From Dehalococcoidia bacterium (GTDB lineage: Bacteria; Chloroflexota; Dehalococcoidia; Lucifugimonadales; Lucifugimonadaceae): 64,000 nucleotides of DNA. The stretch covers positions 124,001 to 188,000 of the forward strand of contig JANQQP010000037.1 in NCBI GenBank assembly GCA_028285005.1, in the 5' to 3' direction. This document shows positions 1 to 9,319 of this stretch, piece by piece. Positions within the stretch are counted from its first letter, which is position 1. Every line of letters starts with the position of its first letter. Position numbers and translations under genes: made by a program. The notes under the pieces were generated by a model. The model saw only the letters and a program-made list of their open reading frames with translations, did not search any database and was not told the DNA's origin.

Positions 1-768
1 CCAGTCCTCGGCATTGTCCTCCGGCGCGTAACCGATCGTCTTCGCGGCGTGTTCGATATCCCAGAAACGCCATGTGTTGTTCGAGACTCCGTAGAAGATC
101 TCAAACTTGAGCGGCTGAGTGAGAGAGCGTTCGACTAGCTGTGTGAGGTCCCGATGGCTCAACCATGTGGCCATCTGGCGTACCGATTGCACAGGTGAGT
201 TGTGCGGGTTCACGGTGCCAATGCGCAGACACGCCACCTCAAGGCCGAACCTTTCCGAGTAGTAGCGTCCGGTGGCTTCACCGAACACCTTGCTGATCCC
301 GTAGTCGGAGTCAGGCCTCACCGGCACGGTATGGTCGACTCGAGGGAACCCACCCGGCGTCAAGCCTTCGTAGTTGCCGGCCGAGATGTTCTTATACGGC
401 TCGTCGTCTTCGAAAAGGCCGACGGAATGGTTCGAACTGGCGAAGACCAGTCTCCGCACACCGCTCTGCCTGGCGGCCTCATAGACGTTATGAGTTCCCG
501 AGATGTTGTTCTTCAGCACGTCTGGCCACGGAGTCTCGACCGGAGCATTGGCAGCCAGATGCACCACTGCATCGATGCCGGCGAAGGCAGGCAGGATGGC
601 GTCGTAGTCCGAGCCGTCCGCAACGGTGGTAGGGACGTCGCTTCCCGGCGCAGGTTCGGTCACATCGAGACCCGAGACCTTGAACTTCTCCTTGAACGCT
701 GAGCACAGCGTCCTGCCAATGAGTCCGTTTGACCCGGTGATGAGCAGATTGGTTATGCCGTCAGACAA
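1..768 (-). CDS. Uronate-dehydrogenase-like NAD-dependent SDR, 3' end cut by window
   Basis: Extended-type SDR oxidoreductase. The visible 256 residues show the Rossmann motif GSNGLIG (12-18), the SSNH segment (111-114), which includes the catalytic Ser/Thr region, and the YGISK catalytic Tyr/Lys pair (156 and 160). The SSNH(S/T)xG and RPDSxYGxSK segments and the region near 200-207 (TWLSH) resemble bacterial uronate dehydrogenase (Udh), which oxidises galacturonate or glucuronate to the aldarolactone. Udh is about 265 residues, so only some ten residues should be missing beyond position 1. The start is TTG at 768, preceded by AGGAG with a 6-nt spacer; no ATG exists upstream in frame. Other NAD-dependent epimerases are possible, so substrate is inferred only. 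Confidence 0.8.
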   Translation of the reverse strand, partial: MSDGITNLLITGSNGLIGRTLCSAFKEKFKVSGLDVTEPAPGSDVPTTVADGSDYDAILPAFAGIDAVVHLAANAPVETPWPDVLKNNISGTHNVYEAARQSGVRRLVFASSNHSVGLFEDDEPYKNISAGNYEGLTPGGFPRVDHTVPVRPDSDYGISKVFGEATGRYYSERFGLEVACLRIGTVNPHNSPVQSVRQMATWLSHRDLTQLVERSLTQPLKFEIFYGVSNNTWRFWDIEHAAKTIGYAPEDNAEDW

Positions 769-915
769 TGTGAGCTCCTGGTGAGTTTGGACATCATGAT
801 GGTTGCTTCGAGCCGAAACTGTTTACACGGTTGCGTGGGAGTTAGCAACAAACTCGGCCCAGACGGCTAGAAGGGTGTCTTGGATGGAGTACGGCTGACC
901 CAATAGCATCTGCCA

Positions 916-2859
916 GTGCACTCCTCTGACTTCGTACATGACTTCGGTATCGTCATCACCGGCGCCGCTGTTTCACTCGTCATCTTTCGACGCCTGAACC
1001 TTTCGCCTGTGCTCGGGTTCTTGCTTGCTGGTGCGCTGCTCGGACCATTCTCACTCATCGGCTCGCAGATCAGCGATGTTGAGACGATTCGCCTGCTCGC
1101 GGATGTCGGCCTTGTGATGCTCCTCTTCGCGCTCGGTGTGGAGCTTGGGTGGCAGAGGATCAGGAGCGTCGGGTTCGGTGTGATCGTCATCGGCGCTCTA
1201 GAGTTGAGTGTGATGATGGGTCTCGGCTACATGACCGGGTCCCTGCTCGGCTGGACGCCTGTCGAATCGATTTTCCTTGGTGCGGCGATCGCTGTGAGCA
1301 GCAGCGCGGTCTTGGTACAGATGCTGCGGGACCGCGGCGAACTCACGAGTCAACGCGGTCGAATCATCGTCGGGATCCTGGTTGTCGAAGATTTCGCTGC
1401 CGTGATTCTGCTGAGCATCCTGGCCGGTATCGCGACACAGGGCGGCGAGGGCAACGGCGGCGCGATTGCGATCAGCTGGCGCTTAGTTGTGTTTGCAGTG
1501 ACAGCTCTTGTGTTCGGCGCGTTGCTCGTCCCGCGGATACTTGATCTGCTGGCGCGTCTCAAATCGAACCAGGTCATCCTGATGGGTGCGCTCGGCATGT
1601 GTTTCGGCTTTGCGATTGCCGCCGGAGAGCTTGGGCTTTCTGCGGGTGCGGGTGCATTCATCATTGGAACAGTGGTTGGCGACACTCGCCATTCGCACAC
1701 GATCGCCCGCATGACTGAACCGGTTCGAGACCTGTTCGCGGCCATCTTCTTCGTGTCGATCGGCATGCTCGTAAACGTCGCTGATCTCGGACGTTTCATC
1801 GTGCCGGTGCTGCTGATCACCCTGGTCGTTGTGGGCGGCAAAGTGCTGATCAACACTCTTGGCGCCTACATCACCGGACGGGATGGCCGGACCTCGCTGG
1901 AAGTTGGCACCGCTATGGCGCAGCCGGGAGAGTTTTCGCTCGCCATGGTCAAGACCGGCACCGACCACGGCGCGGTCAGCAGCGCGCTCAGCCCGATAGT
2001 AACCGCCGTCATCATCGTCGCGTCCCTGTTCTATCCGTTGATCTCTGGTTCAGCGGCTCTGCTTGAGCGAATGATCGAACGGCGTGCGCCGGTCAGAGTG
2101 CGGCGTCATGCGGTTGCGATCAACACCTCGGCCGTCTTAGCCGGGCAGTTGATGAGGGCCGACGGTGAGTCTGGAAGGCGGATCAAGCGACATCTGAGCA
2201 TCGCAGTTGTGAACACCGGCGTGATCGGCCTGATCGTGGTTGCCGGCATGGTCGTTCTAGGCTTCGTCGGCCCGATCGCCGATGGGTTGTCTGTCTCGCC
2301 GGGGCTTGTTGGAGTGGTGTTGGGTGGAATTCTTGTCACGCTATCCGTTCCACCCGGAATGACTGTGTGGAAGTCGCTCTCTGAGATGTCCGAAGAGATC
2401 ACACACGAACTGTTGCTTCGCAGAATTCGCATCGAGCGAGAGTCATTCCCGGCAGCGGTCACCTCGCTCATCGGTCACAGCTTCTTCGGAGTCGCTCTGT
2501 TTGTCATCGCGGTCTGGATGACGCCGCTGCTGTGGGAGCTTGTTTCTGTCGGGCAGCTCGCCACTCCGACATCTGTGCTCATCATGGTTGGAACGATGGC
2601 GCTGACAGCAAAAGTCGCCTTGAAAATCCACAGCTCGCTCGAGGAGACGTTCGAGCACACGTTCCTTGGACCAGAGGAAGAAGCGGGAGATGTGGTGCTG
2701 TCTAGTCCGGACTCGGAGCTCGCGCTGCCCGAGTTCGAGCCGCCAGCCGAGGAACCCGAGCCCGACATACCGACTGCGGCACCTCTGTCCGGTTCAGCAA
2801 TCTCCGGCGTCGAGTGGCAACGGTCGCTCAGGAGCATCGACAGACGCTTGCGCCGCTAG
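916..2859 (+). CDS. Kef-type cation:proton antiporter (CPA2) without RCK domain
   Basis: Monovalent cation:H+ antiporter-2 family integral membrane protein of 647 residues starting at GTG. Residues about 10-385 are the hydrophobic CPA2 core, with the early GFLLAGALLGP segment and the later QPGEFSL segment typical of Kef/Ybal-like proteins. Instead of the usual cytosolic TrkA-N/RCK domain, residues about 425-590 hold roughly four further hydrophobic segments separated by a charged helical stretch. The protein ends in an acidic, proline-rich tail and a short Arg-rich end. The family exchanges K+ or Na+ for H+ across the inner membrane; the ion here cannot be told. Followed at 24 nt by the RraA-like gene. 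Confidence 0.85.
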   Translation: MHSSDFVHDFGIVITGAAVSLVIFRRLNLSPVLGFLLAGALLGPFSLIGSQISDVETIRLLADVGLVMLLFALGVELGWQRIRSVGFGVIVIGALELSVMMGLGYMTGSLLGWTPVESIFLGAAIAVSSSAVLVQMLRDRGELTSQRGRIIVGILVVEDFAAVILLSILAGIATQGGEGNGGAIAISWRLVVFAVTALVFGALLVPRILDLLARLKSNQVILMGALGMCFGFAIAAGELGLSAGAGAFIIGTVVGDTRHSHTIARMTEPVRDLFAAIFFVSIGMLVNVADLGRFIVPVLLITLVVVGGKVLINTLGAYITGRDGRTSLEVGTAMAQPGEFSLAMVKTGTDHGAVSSALSPIVTAVIIVASLFYPLISGSAALLERMIERRAPVRVRRHAVAINTSAVLAGQLMRADGESGRRIKRHLSIAVVNTGVIGLIVVAGMVVLGFVGPIADGLSVSPGLVGVVLGGILVTLSVPPGMTVWKSLSEMSEEITHELLLRRIRIERESFPAAVTSLIGHSFFGVALFVIAVWMTPLLWELVSVGQLATPTSVLIMVGTMALTAKVALKIHSSLEETFEHTFLGPEEEAGDVVLSSPDSELALPEFEPPAEEPEPDIPTAAPLSGSAISGVEWQRSLRSIDRRLRR

Positions 2860-2883
2860 CCTCGCGGCGGTACGTTTCGTCGC

Positions 2884-3645
2884 ATGGAACCAGCAGTGCA
2901 GATTAGCCACGAACTGATAGCCCGATACCGGAAGATCACCTCAGCAACGGCATACAGCGGCACGTGGCGGCTTGCTCCTCCCGACGGCCAGGAGTGGTTT
3001 GCATCTGCCAACTACCAGCTCTGCCTGATGCGGGGTGTTAAGCCGATGACGACCGGCAAGAAGATGGTCGGCCGGGCCCGCACTCTGCGTTTTGTCCCTT
3101 CAAGGCCAGACCTGCTGAAAATTACCCGCCGTGGAGCCGACTCTCCTGAATACAGGGCCATGGCGCGCTGCGGCCCCGGCGATGTGCTCGTGGTCGAAGC
3201 GCATACCTTTGACGAATACTCGTGCATCCTCGGCAACATGAAAACCCGGATGCTCTGGCACCAGCAGGCTGGAGGACTCGTTACGGACGGCGCAATTCGC
3301 GACCTGCAGATGATCGCGGACGACTACAACCTCGCCGTGTTCGCCGCCAACCGCTCGCCTGCAGGGAACCTGCCGTTTCTGGAGGCGTATGAAGAGAACG
3401 AGCCAGTGAACGTGGGTGGCGTGCTCGTGATGCCCGGCGACGTGATCGTCGCGGACGACGACGGCGTCGTTGTTGTCCCGGCAGACAGGGCAGAAGAAGT
3501 CATCGACTGGATTGAGGAGCAGGAGGAGGCGGAAGAGTGGGTCATCGAGCAGATCGACAAGGAGCGCGTGCCACCCGGCAAGTACTATCCAATCTCCGAG
3601 GAAACCAAAGAGCGGTTCCGTGCTGAGAAGCGCGATCAGACGTAG
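2884..3645 (+). CDS. RraA-like / 4-hydroxy-4-methyl-2-oxoglutarate aldolase family protein
   Basis: RraA/HMG-CHA aldolase fold, 253 residues. The family signature is clear: GG at 130-131, DGAIRD at 135-140 (the Asp and Arg bind Mg2+ and the oxoacid in aldolase members), and a PGDVIVADDDGVVVVP segment at 184-199. Members either cleave 4-hydroxy-4-methyl-2-oxoglutarate or oxaloacetate, or in Proteobacteria inhibit RNase E. The catalytic residues and the catabolic neighbourhood favour an aldolase or decarboxylase. The N-terminal 50 residues and the Glu-rich C-terminus (about 205-222) are longer than in E. coli RraA. It lies 21 nt ahead of the flavin oxidase gene, so they are probably co-transcribed. 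Confidence 0.82.
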   Translation: MEPAVQISHELIARYRKITSATAYSGTWRLAPPDGQEWFASANYQLCLMRGVKPMTTGKKMVGRARTLRFVPSRPDLLKITRRGADSPEYRAMARCGPGDVLVVEAHTFDEYSCILGNMKTRMLWHQQAGGLVTDGAIRDLQMIADDYNLAVFAANRSPAGNLPFLEAYEENEPVNVGGVLVMPGDVIVADDDGVVVVPADRAEEVIDWIEEQEEAEEWVIEQIDKERVPPGKYYPISEETKERFRAEKRDQT

Positions 3646-3666
3646 CAGAGGGCTAACGGGAGCACC

Positions 3667-4857
3667 ATGACAACTACAGCTGACGTGATCGTTGTGGGTC
3701 TCGGCGCCCACGGAAGCTCCGCCGCCTGTCACCTGGCCAGGCGCGGGCTGAAGGTCATCGGTTTCGACACTCACCACCCGCCGCATACCCTCGGCTCATC
3801 GCACGGCGGCAGCCGGATCATCCGGCAGGCCTACGCAGAAGGAACGTTCTACGTGCCGCTCATGCTGCGTTCCTACGAGCTTTGGGAAGACCTGCAGGAG
3901 CGCACGGGCAACTCGCTGATGCGCATCACCGGCGGACTGTCGATAGGAGACACGCGTGGTAAAGGAACGGCCGGCATTCGAGCCAGCGCCGCCGAGTACG
4001 ACCTGCCGATCGAGGTTCTGAATCCCATTGAGATACATGAGCGCTTCCCTGTCCTCCACCCGAACGAGCACATGGAAGCGACCTTCGACGCCCGCGCAGG
4101 CGCACTGTTCCCCGAAGTCGGGATCCAAGCACACCTCGATGAGGCGATCAAGGCCGGAGCGGACCTGCGGTTTGACGAGCCGATCACTAAATGGCGGCCG
4201 GACCGAGATGGCAACTCGGTGCAGGTTGAGACGAAGTCAGGCACCTTCGAGGCGAAGCAGCTCGTGTTCGCCGCTGGCGCCTGGCTGCCTGAGATGGTGT
4301 CAAAGCTGAAGTTGCCGATGTGGATAGAGCGACAGGTGCTGTTCTGGCTAGAGCCGCGCGCCAATGCCGACGCGTTTCTGCCCGAAAACATGGGTAATCA
4401 CGGCTGGGAATACGAGCCCGGTCACTCGTTCTATGCTCAGCCGAACTACGGCGATGGTGTGAAGGTAGCGCTGCACCACGACGGCCGTGCGTCGGATCCC
4501 GACGACCTGGACCGTGTCGTGACGCCAGAAGACGAGTCGGCGCTTCGTGAGCAGATCGAGCGCTATGTGCCTGACCTGAATGGGAAGTTGCTGAACAGCG
4601 CCGTCTGCATGTACACCGACACGCCAGACCTGCACTTCCTGATCGACTTCCACCCGGGCCACCGAAACATCCTGCTCATCAGTCCCTGCTCGGGCCACGG
4701 CTTCAAGTTCTCGGCCGTGATGGGCGAGATCGTCGCCGACATGGTGACCGAAGGCAGATCGAAGTTCGACCTCTCCGAGTTCGGTGTCGAGCGGCTGCTT
4801 ACAGAAGAATCACAGGCCGCCTGCCCGCCCGAACGCAGGCCATACGTGCCAACTTAG
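3667..4857 (+). CDS. SolA/MSOX-like FAD-dependent amine oxidase
   Basis: Monomeric sarcosine oxidase / N-methyltryptophan oxidase family (DAO superfamily), 396 residues, usual length. The N-terminal dinucleotide-binding motif GLGAHGSS is at 11-18 and the SHGGSRIIR segment at 45-53 matches the MSOX FAD-binding region. Cys314 in AVCMYT aligns with the Cys that carries covalent FAD in MSOX, and SGHGFKFS (342-349) is the family's C-terminal flavin motif. The enzyme should oxidise a secondary N-methyl amine or imino acid to give an aldehyde, ammonia or amine, and H2O2. Substrate unknown. It follows the RraA-like gene closely and may share its transcript. Confidence 0.88.
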   Translation: MTTTADVIVVGLGAHGSSAACHLARRGLKVIGFDTHHPPHTLGSSHGGSRIIRQAYAEGTFYVPLMLRSYELWEDLQERTGNSLMRITGGLSIGDTRGKGTAGIRASAAEYDLPIEVLNPIEIHERFPVLHPNEHMEATFDARAGALFPEVGIQAHLDEAIKAGADLRFDEPITKWRPDRDGNSVQVETKSGTFEAKQLVFAAGAWLPEMVSKLKLPMWIERQVLFWLEPRANADAFLPENMGNHGWEYEPGHSFYAQPNYGDGVKVALHHDGRASDPDDLDRVVTPEDESALREQIERYVPDLNGKLLNSAVCMYTDTPDLHFLIDFHPGHRNILLISPCSGHGFKFSAVMGEIVADMVTEGRSKFDLSEFGVERLLTEESQAACPPERRPYVPT

Positions 4858-4858
4858 C

Positions 4859-5386
4859 TCAGGGCAGCTTTTCTACAAGCGCCTCGCACGTCGCCAGCTG
4901 GCGCTCGCACAGCATGATCATGTTGCCAGCCACAACGAATGCCGGATAACGGTTCACAACCGGGATTAGCGGGTCGGTCTGACCGGCATCTTTGGAGATC
5001 ACCGTTTCTGCGATCGGTACGCCGGAAGACTTCGCCTCTTCGTGTGATGCGAAGACCCAGACCTCGATGTCCTTCTGCTCGAAGAACCCGTACCAGGCCT
5101 CGGACGCGCTGCCGAGCGTGTCGGTCTCGAACTCCTTCGACTTCTTATAGCCGTGCGCCACCAGGTCGTCCATCGTGAACCTGGCGTCCTCGCGCAGGAA
5201 CGCACGGTCCTCCAACACGCCGGTTCCGGCCGAGTCACTTGATGCTGGATCAGATTCGACGCCGTCGCTTCCGCAAGCGGCCAGGACGACCGCAACAAGG
5301 AACACGGCGGTCAGCATTACGCCGAACCGCCCGATTCTCTTTTGTTTCGTAGACACGTCTTCGACCTGCGTTCGGATCACCTGCAC
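4859..5386 (-). CDS. Predicted lipoprotein of unknown function
   Basis: 175-residue protein not assigned to any family. After a short basic N-terminus a hydrophobic stretch (about 23-36) ends in the lipobox LAAC with Cys38, so it is probably exported and lipid-anchored. A Ser/Asp-rich linker (39-54) leads to a compact domain with alternating charged and hydrophobic residues that ends in an ICxxQLATCxAL-like stretch carrying two Cys (LCERQLATCEAL), possibly a disulfide. The convergent oxidase gene ends 2 nt away. The first ATG gives an unusually long n-region; a GTG at residue 11 (VSTKQKR) is an alternative start. Function cannot be inferred. Confidence 0.7.
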   Translation of the reverse strand: MQVIRTQVEDVSTKQKRIGRFGVMLTAVFLVAVVLAACGSDGVESDPASSDSAGTGVLEDRAFLREDARFTMDDLVAHGYKKSKEFETDTLGSASEAWYGFFEQKDIEVWVFASHEEAKSSGVPIAETVISKDAGQTDPLIPVVNRYPAFVVAGNMIMLCERQLATCEALVEKLP

Positions 5387-5525
5387 ATTGAGCCGAATTT
5401 TTACACGACGGTGCCGATTACGTCACGGCGCGGCCCGGTTCACGCGGTTATCATCTGCCCGGTTTTCACTGGGGTCGGCTGCAGTGCCGACTCCTGTTCT
5501 GGCGGATAAGCGAAGTGGAGAGTAG

Positions 5526-6566
5526 ATGGCTGCGAAGAAACGAATACTGATCATGGGCGCTGGTGGCATCGGCAGCGTTGTCGGCGGTCTGCTTTCGGAG
5601 GGCGGTGAGGACGTCACTCTCGTCGATCAATGGGTTGAGCACGTCGAGGCGATCAAGAAGAGCGGCCTCACCGTCGAGACTCGCTGGGACACGCATCAGA
5701 CACGACCACGAGCCATCCATCTCTATGAACTCGCTCAGGAAGACGAGCCATTCGACATGGCGTTCATCGCCGTGAAGTCGTACGACACGGACTGGGCGAC
5801 GATGTTCGTGAAGCCGTATGTCGACCCCGAAAACGGCATCTTCGTCGACTTTCAGAATGGCATCAACGACGAGCGTGTCGCTGCGGTGGCAGGAGCGGAA
5901 CGAACGCTCGGTTGCATCATCACTATCAGCGCCGCGGTATACGAGCCTGGCCATGCTTTGCGCACCGACACCAACGGGCTCGGCTACAAGATCGCAGAAC
6001 AGGATGGCTCTGACACGCCGAGAGCCCGTGAGCTTGTCGAAATCATGCAGTCTGTTGGCGAAACTGAGTTCACCGATGATCTCTGGGGCGACCGCTGGTC
6101 CAAGCTGATGATCAACTGCATGAACAACGCGCTCTCTGGCATCAGCGGATACGGCACGGCCGAGACTCGCACAAACACGGAGACGCGGCGCATCGGGATT
6201 CAGCTTGGTGCCGAAGTGGCCAGAGTGGCGAAGGCTCACGGTCAGAAGCTGCACGCAGTTCTCGGCTTGTCGCCAGACATGGTGATCGATGCGGCCGAAG
6301 GGCGGAACATCGAAGAGGTCGAGTCAGTGCTGCTCGAGGCGGCGCGAAAGGCTGGTTCCGGCGGCGTTCCTTCATTCGGCCAGGATGTGCGCAAGGGTCG
6401 AAGGACGGAAATCGACTTCCTCAACGGCTACGTCAGCGAGAAGGGCCGGGAGGTGAACGTGCCGACTCCGTTCAATGACCGCATCGTGAAGGTGGTGCAC
6501 GACCTTGGCATCGGCTTCGAAGGCGACCCGGCGCACCTGAAGCCGCTCGTCGAGATGCTGCCCTAG
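5526..6566 (+). CDS. Ketopantoate reductase (PanE/ApbA) family oxidoreductase
   Basis: NAD(P)-dependent 2-oxoacid reductase family, 346 residues. The Rossmann motif GAGGIGSVVG sits at 11-20, and the FIAVKSYDT segment near residue 80 is the family KxxD/T motif with the catalytic-type Lys. The WxKLMINCMNNALS segment near 195 matches the conserved KL(x)NxxxNxL helix of PanE. True PanE makes pantoate for CoA synthesis; this protein is longer (about 300 is usual) and sits among catabolic genes, so it may act on another branched 2-oxo acid. RBS-like GGAG just before the ATG. Confidence 0.82.
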   Translation: MAAKKRILIMGAGGIGSVVGGLLSEGGEDVTLVDQWVEHVEAIKKSGLTVETRWDTHQTRPRAIHLYELAQEDEPFDMAFIAVKSYDTDWATMFVKPYVDPENGIFVDFQNGINDERVAAVAGAERTLGCIITISAAVYEPGHALRTDTNGLGYKIAEQDGSDTPRARELVEIMQSVGETEFTDDLWGDRWSKLMINCMNNALSGISGYGTAETRTNTETRRIGIQLGAEVARVAKAHGQKLHAVLGLSPDMVIDAAEGRNIEEVESVLLEAARKAGSGGVPSFGQDVRKGRRTEIDFLNGYVSEKGREVNVPTPFNDRIVKVVHDLGIGFEGDPAHLKPLVEMLP

Positions 6567-6614
6567 AACGTCTTTAGCGGAATTCGACTCACGATCACCG
6601 GAACCTGAAACCCA

Positions 6615-7382
6615 ATGCCCTGGGACCCCGCGCAGTACTTCAAGTTCGCAGACCACCGTCTTCGGCCGGCCGTCGACCTACTGAGCCGGATAGACATCGA
6701 GTCGCCCTCAGTTGTCTACGACCTCGGCGCGGGCGGCGGCAACGTCACTGAGCTTCTCGCAATGCGCTGGCCGGATGCGAGGATCATCGGAGTAGACAAC
6801 TCCGAGGAGATGCTCCGGCAGGCGGCAGAGAGAGCGCCAAACATCGAGTGGGAAGTTGGCGACATCGGGAGTTGGCAGCCGGAGCAGCCGGCCGAGTTGA
6901 TCTTCACGAATGCAGCTCTGCACTGGATCACAGGTCACGAAGACCTGTTCACCCGGTTGATGTCGAGTCTCGATGACGACGGGATTCTTGCCGTCCAGAT
7001 GCCTCGAAACTTCGGAGCGCCATCGCACACGTCGATGGCAGAAGCGGCGGCGGCCGGACCGTGGCGTGAAACACTTGAACCATTGCTACGACCGGCTCCA
7101 GTCGAGCCACCCGAGTTCTACATCGAGCTACTCACACCACTGGCAAAGTCTCTCGACGTGTGGGAAACGGAGTACATGCAGGTGCTCAGCGGCGAGAACC
7201 CGGTGAAAGAGTGGACCAAAGGCACGTGGCTCCGCCCATTGCTTGACGCACTGAAAGAGCCGGAACGAAGCGAGTTCGAATCCACTTACGCAGCCCTCGT
7301 TGCGGCCGCATATCCGAAACAAAAAGACGGCACGACGGTTTTCCCTTTCAAGCGGCTTTTCATCGTGGCGGTCAAGGCGTGA
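6615..7382 (+). CDS. tam: Trans-aconitate 2-methyltransferase-like SAM enzyme
   Basis: Class I SAM-dependent methyltransferase of 255 residues. It starts with MPWDPAQYFKFADHRLRPA, the characteristic N-terminus of Tam, followed by motif I DLGAGGGN (36-43), acidic motif II (GVDNS near 58) and an FTNAALHWI segment near 98 that matches Tam WxxW-type motifs. Tam methylates trans-aconitate, a stray inhibitor of aconitase, at a carboxyl group. Length agrees with the E. coli enzyme (252). It stands 48 nt after the PanE-like gene, on the same strand. The family assignment is strong; the substrate is known only for characterised homologues. Confidence 0.85.
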   Translation: MPWDPAQYFKFADHRLRPAVDLLSRIDIESPSVVYDLGAGGGNVTELLAMRWPDARIIGVDNSEEMLRQAAERAPNIEWEVGDIGSWQPEQPAELIFTNAALHWITGHEDLFTRLMSSLDDDGILAVQMPRNFGAPSHTSMAEAAAAGPWRETLEPLLRPAPVEPPEFYIELLTPLAKSLDVWETEYMQVLSGENPVKEWTKGTWLRPLLDALKEPERSEFESTYAALVAAAYPKQKDGTTVFPFKRLFIVAVKA

Positions 7383-7428
7383 TCACTGAACGGTCCCGCA
7401 TGTGCAGCACTCAAAGAAGGGGTAGGAA

Positions 7429-8724
7429 GTGACGCTCAACATCGCGCTGATCGGCTGTGGTGGCATGGGACTTCGGCATGCTCATGGCTACGTCGAGCTC
7501 GTGAAGACCTTTGGCGCCGCGGGCGCGCCCGGAGCCGGACCGGTCGAGATGATCGCGGTGTGCGACAGGCACGAAGGTCCGGCAAACCGGGTCGCAGACA
7601 TGATTGAAGACGCCACTGGCAGGCGTCCCGAGATCTTCCTGGACTTCGACTCCATGTTGCACGACCTCAAGTCACTTGACGCGATGGACATCGTCACCGA
7701 CACGCCGATGCACCATCGCTTCGCTATCGCCGCCATGGACGCCGGTCTGCACGCCATGACCGAGAAGCCGATGGGGCTGACGCTGAAGGCTTGCCGGCTG
7801 ATGCGTGATGCCGCGGAACGCACCGGCAAGGTGATCGCGGTCGCCGAAAACTACCGGCGTGACCCTGTGAACAGGCTCAGCAGGGCTCTGCTCGATGGCG
7901 GCGCGATCGGCAAGCCGTACTTCGCGCTTGACGTTGCTCTTTCGAGCGCTCGCGGCGGTGTGATGCACGGCACCGTCTGGCGTGCGAAGCGTGATCAAGC
8001 TGGCGGGACTGTGCTCGACGCTGGTGTTCACAACGCCGACATGTTGCTCTACCTGATGGGCCCGGCCCGCAGCGTCTACGCTGAAACATCCACAAACGAG
8101 CGGCAGCGTGAGCTTCGAGGTATGGAAGCGCAAAGCCCGCAACTGGCGGAGTTCTATGGCCATCGTGTGGAGACTGGCGGAGAAGCAGGCGACATGATCG
8201 AGCACGATGCGGCCGACACTGCGTTCGCCGTCGTCAGGTTCGAGTCGGGAGCGGTTGGTCAGCTTTCGCTCAGCGACACTTCACACGGCGAACGTGTCGG
8301 CCAGTCCAGTGTGCACGGCAGCGAAGGCACGCTCATCAGAACCCAGAGCAGGTCCGGCAGGCCTGCAACGATCAAGCGTGAGGGCGAGACGATCAGCGGT
8401 GATGACCTGCTCGGCCTTGTACCGGACTTTGCTCTCGACGACGTGACGGCTGGACTCTGGGGCGCGGACCGGCTCGGTTCCTACGAACTGGACTTCCGCG
8501 AGACCGACCGCAAGATCGTGGCTATCGAATACGCTGATTTTGCCACTGCGATCGCTTCTGGCGGACAGCCGGAGGTCGGTGCCACCGAAGGCATGGATGC
8601 GCTGGCGCTGGCGTATGGTGTGATGGAATCTGGTGAGGCGGGTGCCAGAGTTAATGTAGAAGACGTAGTTTCGGGCGCGGTGAGCGGGTTCCAGGACGAT
8701 ATCGACCGCACGATGAAGATTTGA
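7429..8724 (+). CDS. Gfo/Idh/MocA family oxidoreductase
   Basis: NAD(P)-dependent sugar or inositol dehydrogenase family, 431 residues, starting at GTG with an upstream GGGTAGGAAG ribosome site. The N-terminal Rossmann domain has GCGGMG at 9-14 and the family EKP motif at 112-114, which holds the catalytic-side Lys. The C-terminal alpha/beta domain carries a GGTVLDAGVHNADML stretch near 190 with the conserved Asp and His. These enzymes oxidise polyols or aldose sugars, or act on glycosides. The protein has a longer insertion around 215-250 than typical inositol dehydrogenases. Followed after 7 nt by the phosphatase gene, so probably one transcript. Confidence 0.86.
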   Translation: MTLNIALIGCGGMGLRHAHGYVELVKTFGAAGAPGAGPVEMIAVCDRHEGPANRVADMIEDATGRRPEIFLDFDSMLHDLKSLDAMDIVTDTPMHHRFAIAAMDAGLHAMTEKPMGLTLKACRLMRDAAERTGKVIAVAENYRRDPVNRLSRALLDGGAIGKPYFALDVALSSARGGVMHGTVWRAKRDQAGGTVLDAGVHNADMLLYLMGPARSVYAETSTNERQRELRGMEAQSPQLAEFYGHRVETGGEAGDMIEHDAADTAFAVVRFESGAVGQLSLSDTSHGERVGQSSVHGSEGTLIRTQSRSGRPATIKREGETISGDDLLGLVPDFALDDVTAGLWGADRLGSYELDFRETDRKIVAIEYADFATAIASGGQPEVGATEGMDALALAYGVMESGEAGARVNVEDVVSGAVSGFQDDIDRTMKI

Positions 8725-8731
8725 CGACTCG

Positions 8732-9316
8732 ATGAAGCTGTTTCTTGTAAGGCATGGCGACACCCAGCGAGGGCCGAACGGCGTCTACGGCTATTCGGCG
8801 CCGCTGAGCGACCTCGGCCTCGAGCAGGCCGAGCGCACGAGCCAGTTCATGGCTGGACTTGGTGTAACTCGAATAGTTTCCAGCGATGCGGTGCGGGCGC
8901 TGCAGACCGCTGAGCCGTTGCATAAGGCATTGCGGCTCGATATCGACGTTGTGCCTGAGTTGACCGAGATCGACATCGGGAAGCCATCTGATGGTGTCAC
9001 GCCTATTACCGAGAATCGCACGGCTGACGGCCGGTTCATCATGGACTGCACTCACCTGGATGGCGAGTCGTGGGAGCAGTTCCGGGACCGTGTGCGGACA
9101 GGACTCGGCATTCTTGACGACAGGTTCGGTGGTGACGACGTCGTTGCCGTGTTCACTCATGGCGGAGTGAAGAGCGTGGCGCTGGACCAGTATTCAGGGC
9201 GAGAGCCTTCAAAGACGATGTCGATGCTGTTCGAAAACGGCTCGATCTCAACGGTGGAGGCGAACGGCACCGGCCACGTCGTCCATGCTATGAACGAGAT
9301 CGCGCACCTGGAGTAG
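8732..9316 (+). CDS. Histidine phosphatase (phosphoglycerate mutase-like) superfamily protein
   Basis: 194-residue branch-1 histidine phosphatase. The RHG motif with the phospho-accepting His8 is at 7-9, the acid/base Glu lies near 79 (LTEID), and the second catalytic His is His143 in FTHGG. Members include cofactor-dependent phosphoglycerate mutase, alpha-ribazole phosphatase (CobC) and general sugar phosphatases. The short length argues against glycolytic mutase. It begins 7 nt after the Gfo/Idh gene, suggesting a phosphorylated product of that pathway, but this is inference from position only. Confidence 0.85.
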   Translation: MKLFLVRHGDTQRGPNGVYGYSAPLSDLGLEQAERTSQFMAGLGVTRIVSSDAVRALQTAEPLHKALRLDIDVVPELTEIDIGKPSDGVTPITENRTADGRFIMDCTHLDGESWEQFRDRVRTGLGILDDRFGGDDVVAVFTHGGVKSVALDQYSGREPSKTMSMLFENGSISTVEANGTGHVVHAMNEIAHLE

Positions 9317-9319
9317 CGC

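Noticed and set aside
202-702. 166-codon plus-strand open frame at the left end
   Set aside because: It is opposite to the clear SDR gene (Rossmann and YxxxK motifs on the minus strand) and has no family features.
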